A stretch of 64,000 nucleotides of DNA from Biomphalaria glabrata (taxonomy: Eukaryota > Mollusca > Gastropoda > Planorbidae). Below are positions 57,591 to 64,000 of this stretch, in pieces. The DNA lies in NCBI RefSeq assembly GCF_947242115.1, contig NC_074716.1, positions 4,380,001-4,444,000 of the forward strand, in the 5' to 3' direction. Every line of letters begins with the position of its first letter. The stretch's first letter is position 1. The notes beneath the pieces were generated by a model that saw nothing but the letters and a program-made list of their open reading frames with translations, was not told the DNA's origin and did not search any database. The position numbers were made by a program, and so were the translations under genes.

Positions 57591-58549
57591 ACAAATAATT
57601 TTAACAAGTGTTTTTTTTTTTTTTTTTTTTTTGTAGCTACTCAATATTACTCCATCTTCAAAAAAAAAAAGTATTCGATTTGCTGGGAGGGGCAGAGGTT
57701 CACCAAAACAGTAGAAAGAGAATCACACCAGTGGCTACTTTAATTAGTAAACAGTTTTAAAATGGTGTGTAAGGCGAGGAGCTCGATTTCAATAGACTAA
57801 AAGTAGACGACTTTCCAGCACGAGAGAGTCGATTGTGAAATCTTAATTGTAAATTTTCTGGTTGTTTTTTTTTTACATCTTTACGTGACAGCCGGACTAA
57901 CAGCACAAAGTCAACAGAAGCTTTTCTCTCCAGGTTGGCGTGGAAAAGTGTGTGTGTGTGGGGGGGGGGGCTAAACACTATTAACCACTTGAAAACATCA
58001 AAGATGTCGTTTACATACTCTCTGCTTCAAGTATTTATAAACAGCTGAAACATTTTAGTTCGAGAGTTTACAAACGACACGAAAGCAAAAAAAAAAAAGA
58101 AGGAAGCACTTAGGGGTTTCAAGGTCATTGGTATCGATCCACCATTACTTGTGGCACGCAGCAAATCTCCTTGGAATTTGTGTTTCCGATTCGATCTTAT
58201 TTTTTTTTTGACTGTTATCTCCTGTGATGGTTTCACGTGCAGAAAATGTGTCTCGTAACAGCCGTCTTCCATGACGTGGACCTTTTTCGTTTTAGCTGGG
58301 TTTTTTTTTTTTTAAACCCTAGCTTTCTTTCGAAATACGTTGGCCATTATAGTCTGATGAATATTAAATGACCTAGACGTCCCCCCCCCCCCAAATGACT
58401 TAGATTAAGATGTTATGCGGACTTACAGAATCACGTGATGTCATCTTAAGTTACAGTTACAGCAATTCATCAAATATTTTTAGCGGTTGGTGCTAAAAGA
58501 AGGGGGGGGGGTACAACATACTAATTTGGGACTAGCGAAAAACAGCTAT

Positions 58550-58795
58550 TAGTTTGACGAGTTCAAAGGTCAGAACTTGGAAGTCCTGGGTTCGAATCTC
58601 AGTGAAGACAGGGATTTTAAAATCGAGATTTTTAGTGCGCCCCAACTCTAATGGGTACCTGACTTATAGTTGGGGAAAGTCAAGGCAGTTGCTCGTTAAC
58701 TGCTTGCTAAAGAAACAAACATCAACCTTAACATCATCAGTCCTATAGATCGCAAGGTCTGAACGAGGAAATCAACTTACTTTTTACTTTACTTC
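58550..58795 (+). mobile_element. SINE S-a copy
   Basis: Box B GGGTTCGAATCTCAG, CAACTCTAATGGGTACCTGA, CATCATCAGTCCTATAGATC and GCAAGGTCTGAACG match the family. The box A part of the head is partly replaced. Confidence 0.8.
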
Positions 58796-59374
58796 CAATT
58801 AACTTTAATAAATACTGGATCATTTATTCATGTAGGCGTTTACTTGTTTCTACCTGATAAATAACTGGACTTAATGCTTGTCAGACATGCAGTTTATGAC
58901 TAGATGGTGTATATTATCAAATGTGGCAGACACATATAAGTTTATTGGTGGTCACCTTGGTTATTTGGCAGCTGTATACAATTTACATGGCCTAATATCG
59001 AGACCAATCGTCATATAACGAACAGTCTAGCTTAAATACGCTTCTTATTAAAGAGAAATCACTCCTACAATTATAAATTAGTCGTAATATTTATCTCCCC
59101 CTTATGTCACACAAACGAAACTTTAACCCTTAAAGTGCTGAGAAGTTTTACAATGAGTGCATACCAAATGGAAGTACAATTCTGATGTTTAGAGGCTAAT
59201 ACACCACACGCAAAGGCGGGTAAATCTGCAGTAGGCTCAACCTACACATGAAGGGAATTATTTTTTCAAAGTAAACATTGGACTCCTCAACCATCTTCGA
59301 GTTCGTAGGATTTCAGATACTGTCTATTTTTCGTCTACGAACTTATTGACCTCCAGCTAATACAGTAAAGCCAA

Positions 59375-60045
59375 ATTCCCCTTTCAGACCTTGCGATCCA
59401 TAGGGCCAGGGCCGACCCTAGCCATTGTGGGGCCCTATGCGAAACGGATAGAGCGGGGCCTTGTCTGGGTAGGGATAAACACAATGTCAAAATTAAGATG
59501 TATTTCTTAGAAAAGTCTTTCGTCTTTGCAATAAATTTTTATTAAATGAAAGCTCACAGTGCTGATTTTTATTTATTGACAACCCAAAAATAACAATCTA
59601 CGCCATTTTTCATGAGATTAAAAAAATTTCAGGAGATTTCCAGGACTTTTTCGTATATTTTGCCTTTTCAGGAGATTTCCTGGAGGCCCTTGAAAACCCT
59701 GTTATTACATATAATTTATAATGGTTTAATTTAATAATTACACTTAGAACTAGCGCGGGGCCTATGAAAGCGCGGGGCCCACTGCGACCGCATAGGCTGC
59801 AGTGGCCTAAGGCCGGCCCTGTATAGGGCAGATGATGTAAAGTTCATTTGTTTCTAAGGCCCACGGTTAACGAGGGTGTCATGTGACCAGCACAACGACC
59901 AACTGCCTTTACTTTTCTCCAACTAATGTCAGGCACTCATTAGAGCTGGGGGGACTCAGGGGCGCCCTGTATTAGAAAATCCCAGGATTCGAACCCGGGA
60001 CTCTGGTTCAGAAGCCAAGCGCTTAGCCCACGCGCCTCTCCAAAA
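59375..60045 (-). mobile_element. SINE S-a copy split by a MITE
   Basis: In reverse complement the head is at about 60045-59985 (GGATTCGAACCCGGGACTCT on plus) and the tail at 59375-59406. The element at 59407-59821 interrupts the tail at the TATAGGGC site. Confidence 0.85.
59407..59821. mobile_element. hAT-type MITE nested in a SINE
   Basis: A 415-bp element with imperfect inverted ends CAGGGCCGACCCTAGCCATT and (reverse complement) CAGGGCCGGCCTTAGGCCAC. The flanks CATAGGGC (59399-59406) and TATAGGGC (59822-59829) form an 8-bp target duplication. There is no transposase. The GC-rich ends (GGGGCCC, GCGGGGCC) extend the inverted similarity. Confidence 0.85.
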
Positions 60046-60187
60046 TATATTTTATGCTAGAAGCAACGTTTCTCAAACTGTGGTGTCCTCTGGGGGGGGG
60101 CGCTTAAAACCCTTTTCCTTCTGTCCTGACGAGAACGTGTGTAGAGTCTCTATGAGTTGCGTAATATTAGTTTGGTTTTATCGTCAT

Positions 60188-60362
60188 GCGGCTGCCTGGT
60201 CGTGCGGTTTGCGCGCTGGACTGTCGTTCAGATTTATCGACGGTCGAGGGTTCAAACCCTGCCCGCTCCCATCCCCCGTCGTCCTGCGGGTGGTTCGGAC
60301 TAGGAAGTAAACTATCTTCAACTCTGAGGGAACATCCGAAACATGTAAATCATTTTACAAAA
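60188..60362 (+). mobile_element. SINE S-b copy
   Basis: CTGCCTGGTCGTGCGGTTTG, GAGGGTTCAAACCCTGCCCG, TTCGGACTAGGAAGTAAACT and AACATCCGAAACATGTAAA are all present, near consensus. Confidence 0.88.
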
Positions 60363-60654
60363 ACATTTTTACAAGTCAGAAGAACTCACTTGGGTCAAGT
60401 GTTTCATGTACAGAAAAAATTAAATAGAGATCTATGACCGCTGTTTATAAGCATCCCTTTTGTCGAGAGATAAGAAAGAAAGAGATTAAGGCCTATATAA
60501 TTTTAGGGTTTAACTCGATTTTCATTGATTTGATATCAAATTGAGCTCAAATAGCGATGTCTTGATAGGAGATTAACATTGAGGATATCTCGATATTTTA
60601 AATTACATTATAAACACCGTTCTGGAATAAAAATTAACAAAGTGGCCTACGTTG

Positions 60655-60885
60655 TTTTACAAGACGTTAATCAAGAGTTCGAATCCCTTTGAGGGCTAGG
60701 TTTCTGAATATTGTGACTTTAGGGCGACCCTGTGTCCTGAGTCCCCCCATCTTTAAATAAGCTGAGTCTAGGAAGGTAAAAGGAGTTGTCCTGGCCACAT
60801 GACACCCTCAGTGACCGCCGACAATAAAGACGGATGAGCTTCACGTCATCTGTCCTAATAGGCCAGTAAGTTTAAAGGTGAAGGA
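60655..60885 (+). mobile_element. SINE S-a copy, diverged
   Basis: GAGTTCGAATCCC, TGGCCACATGACACCCTCAG and TCACGTCATCTGTCCTAATA follow the S-a order. Confidence 0.65.
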
Positions 60886-61129
60886 CCTGTACTATTTACT
60901 TTTGTGTAGCATCATTGTAATGCCAGCTAGCTTGCTATCCTTGCGCGTTCTTTCATCATTGATGTGGAACTACTTTTCAAAAGCTTCATACATGCGTTCA
61001 ATTATTCTTCATGATTCCGCGCTTTTTCTGAATGCATATTTCGCAGTTCGCACGCATTCTTATAGCATTCATATCTTGAAAGTTAGAAACACAGTTTTGA
61101 GATTTATGCAAATTTTAAAAAGTTAACCG

Positions 61130-62940
61130 TATCTTATAAAATCCCACTATTATAGATTTCGAATGTTCACGTATGTTTGAGTTGAGAACACAATGCTGCG
61201 TGTCCTCATTCTTGGGTTGACGACAAGTTAACCTCTGGAAACTGGTACCGGTCTGTCAACTTGTGGAGGTTTCTCTACTAGTGATTTGGGAAAGCGGTCA
61301 TAGTAATAGAGTTCAGCCTGTATACAATGGCGTGGGACTTATGACTGAGTGATGTACACGAACAATTTTTGTGATGAATAGCCTGCTTTGTGGTACATAA
61401 CAACAGTTTCAGGAATTCAATCGCTCCAACAAAAACATTAATACTTCTTGGAACTTTTGGGCTTCCATAGGATATTGTATACACAGGCCTCCCCCACAGT
61501 TTCAGAATGACAACACACCATCCATAAAAACGTCTTTGTGTGTATGTGTCCCAGAGCTGTTGGACTTTACTAGTAAATAAAGACATTGATCTTCAAAACT
61601 TCGGAGATCAGGCATTTCGTGTGAGATGTAAGCCCATGTGGATTGTATGGCTTAAAATGTATACGGACTTTCATGCGACTAGGGCAGGAAAAAAGGACAA
61701 GCAAATGAAAGCAAGAACTATGAACAATTTCTGAACATTTGTCAAAAACATTAATGTTTCTTGGAAACGTCGAGCTTCCATAGAAACTAAAGACAGTTCC
61801 TTTCGAAAGAATCCCAAATATCAAGGTCTTCGATTGTGTCTACAATAAAAGACAATAGTCCACCTAATGATCGTCAAGTTTGCACAATTTCTTAACATAT
61901 TACAATGAATAGTGTAAATGATCATGAACTATATACAATTTCTCAATAACCTCGACTGTTCAACAGTATTATATGGTCTGGACGTGGATGCGTTAACCTG
62001 TTTGTCTTGTCTGTTACTGTAAGTGAAAGTATAATCTGAATAAACCACATAAAAAAAATCGTGCGGTATAAATTGTACATCATAAACATATATTTATAGC
62101 ATCGATTTGTACTCTAGACAGGTATTCTGTACGGTAGACTAAGAGAATGACAACAAGGAAATAACGGTAACTCACTCAAGTGACATTACTCTGTACTGAC
62201 AGACTGGTCAGTGGTAGCCAATAATTGTTCGCAAGCTACTGACGTCATAGATGAGTGCCATCTAGGGAAAGAAACACTTCACGCGCAGTGAATTTATTCC
62301 ATCACAGGATAATAACGCTTTCTTAACATGAGACATGAGGCCTATGTTATCTCTATTTCAATATTTAGATATCAATTGGTTTGCGAAGAAAATTAAAGTT
62401 CAAGCTTAATTTTATAAATATGTTCTGAAATTAAAGGATTTACAGTTTACGGTAAGAAATGTGTATACTTAGATTACTATTTAGGCATAGAGCCAGCGGC
62501 GTATCAATCATGGCGCCAAGGGGGTTCAGTTTGCCCTGGCCGATGGCTATTAGGGGCCCCTCTGGGTCCATTTATTACTTTTAAAAAGAGGTGTCATGAG
62601 GCTGTTATTTATAACATGTGGTAGCTTAAGTACATTGAAATGTCTTTGCGTAGGTCTCAATGTACTCATTCATCTTTTTTTTTTAGGTCACAACGTTCGG
62701 GTTTCCCTGGTAGGCATAGGCGCACGCACCATATCCTAGAACCCGGCTTACGGGTACCTTACTACGTCACTAAGTAAGACCTTTTAAAAGTCAATAAGAT
62801 CTAATAAAGTATGTCCCGGTAAGTCGTAATGCCAGCCCTAACTAAACTAATTGTAGAAATGCGTAATGTAAAATGCTTTGAGCGTAGGAACTTGTTAACA
62901 AAAATATGGGTGGGTGTTTTTATAGAAAACTAATTATGAA
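61130..62940. other. No recognised gene; one short direct repeat
   Basis: A segment around CATTAATACTTCTTGGAACT (61436) recurs as CATTAATGTTTCTTGGAAAC (61749), with GAGCTTCCATAG-like sequence after it. It may be an old duplicated element. Frames on both strands here lack coding signatures. Confidence 0.4.
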
Positions 62941-62943
62941 TAA

Positions 62944-63016
62944 GAGGCGCGGTGGCAGTGTCGTAAAGCGCTTGGCTTCCGAACCGTAAGGCAGGGCCGG
63001 CTTTAGAAAATTGGAG
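62944..63016 (+). mobile_element. SINE S-a head plus hAT-like end, both truncated
   Basis: GAGGCGCGGTGGCAGTGTCG and TAAAGCGCTTGGCTTCCGAA give the S-a head. It stops at CAGGGCCGGCTTTAG (62992), which looks like a hAT-type terminus, and then the LINE L-b tail begins near 63017. Three elements abut within 75 bp. Confidence 0.55.
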
Positions 63017-64000
63017 GCACAGACGTTACTTCAAAAAAGAAGATGATTACGTCCTACGCGTCTTGCATTCAGTCATGCATATTAACCAATGACTTAAATT
63101 CTGCCAAGTCACTGGTTTTCCTGGCTAACTCAGGCAACCTATTCAATGATCTAATAGCACTAGGGAAGAAGGAGTGTTTGTACAAATTTGTCCTAGCATA
63201 TGGGATGAGGAATGTGCCTTTATCTTTGTGTCTTTCAGAGTATTTTATTAAATTTTGTTTTTGTATTTGAAGATTATGGTTCAGTGTTTTATGTATGATT
63301 GCTACTTTACTTTTGAGCCTTCTGTCCTGAAGGCTTTCTAAATTTAGTGATTTTACTAAAGGTGTTACTCTAGTCAAATGTGAATATTCGTTTGTTATGA
63401 ATCTCACTGCTCTATTTTGTGTCTGTTCCAGTTTCTTAATGTTTTCTTGAGTTGAGGGGTCCCAAACGGAGGATGCATATTCTATTATTGGCCTAACCAA
63501 GGTTAAGTAACATTTTAGTTTTATGTTCTTATTTGATTTATAGAAATTTCTTTTAATAAATCCTAATGCTTTGTTTGATTTTTTTGTAGTTTCATCAATA
63601 TGTGGATTCCATGATAGTTTTTCATTTATTATAACACCTAGGTATTTTGCGTTTTTAGTCTGTGATACTGGTTTGCCATGAATAAGATAAGTGGAATTAA
63701 TTTGTTTTAGTTTTTTTTGTTACTCTTAAAAACTGACATTTTTCTGGGTGGAAAGACATGCTCCAATTTGATTCCCATTTCTGTAATTCATCTAATTCTC
63801 TTTGTAAAATATCTGTGTCTTGTGTTGTTTTTATTGTTCTATATATTATGCAATCGTCTGCAAATAATCTGACTTTTGTTCCTGAACTAATGCAATTTGG
63901 TAAATCATTTATGTAAATTAAAAATAGTAGTGGACCCAAGACTGTACCTTGAGGTACACCTGAGTTTACTGTTATCTGTGTTGATTTAGAGCCATTTATT
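63017..64000 (-). mobile_element. LINE L-b copy, continuing beyond the window
   Basis: Minus-strand copy of the L-b reverse transcriptase from its 3' end to the GVPQGT region at the right edge. RT motifs LFADDCIIYR and EYASSVWDPSTQENIK are readable. A one-base gain in a T-run near 63712 breaks the frame, so the two readable pieces (63069-63500 and 63697-63939) are one damaged gene. Confidence 0.93.

Noticed and set aside
61278-61824. Minus-strand frames of 84 and 102 codons sharing a short peptide pattern
   Set aside because: The shared part comes from a short direct repeat. No start context, domain or splice structure supports a gene.

Overview
This is animal genomic DNA: AT-rich, with GT-AG introns, dense tRNA-derived SINEs, several LINE families, short terminal-inverted-repeat elements and many minisatellites. 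The proteins and repeats look molluscan. The abundance of CTAGATCTAG-like words and the repeat families suggest a freshwater heterobranch snail (a planorbid such as Biomphalaria or Bulinus), but the species is an inference. No bacterial, organellar, rRNA, true tRNA or CRISPR feature was seen.

Two host genes can be reconstructed exon by exon, both on the + strand. SON (CDS 10957-32249, 14 coding exons, about 891 aa) encodes the nuclear-speckle splicing cofactor. It has a lysine/arginine/serine-rich tract, a G-patch, and a C-terminal double-stranded-RNA-binding domain. A GAS2-like cytoskeletal linker gene (CDS 41194-48977, 7 coding exons, about 448 aa) has a calponin-homology domain and a GAS2 (GAR) domain. 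The left edge holds the last exon of an unrecognised gene (1117-1590). A decayed secreted-protein exon lies at 35897-36175.

The rest is mostly mobile DNA. SON intron 12 (8.1 kb) carries a CR1/Jockey-type LINE, itself split by a young, incomplete Ty3/gypsy-like LTR element (23951-28831, minus strand) with a 5-bp target duplication and near-identical LTRs. That element carries a gag-like frame, an RNase H segment and, unusually, a small RRM-like frame. Other LINE copies lie at 36797-38606 and 63017-64000, with many 3' scraps elsewhere. A solo LTR (2587-3148), three hAT-type MITEs with 8-bp target duplications, a pair of tiny TTAA palindromic elements, two SINE families (some split by later insertions) and about ten tandem arrays make up most of the remaining recognisable sequence.

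The most interesting points are in the GAS2-like gene. A 48-bp in-frame triplication repeats its exon-3 splice donor. An extra exon (46925-47029) would swap the GAS2 domain for a short membrane-spanning tail. The GAS2 domain has lost its usual cysteine cluster. Also notable are the RRM-like frame in the LTR element and a cluster of upstream ORFs before the SON start.
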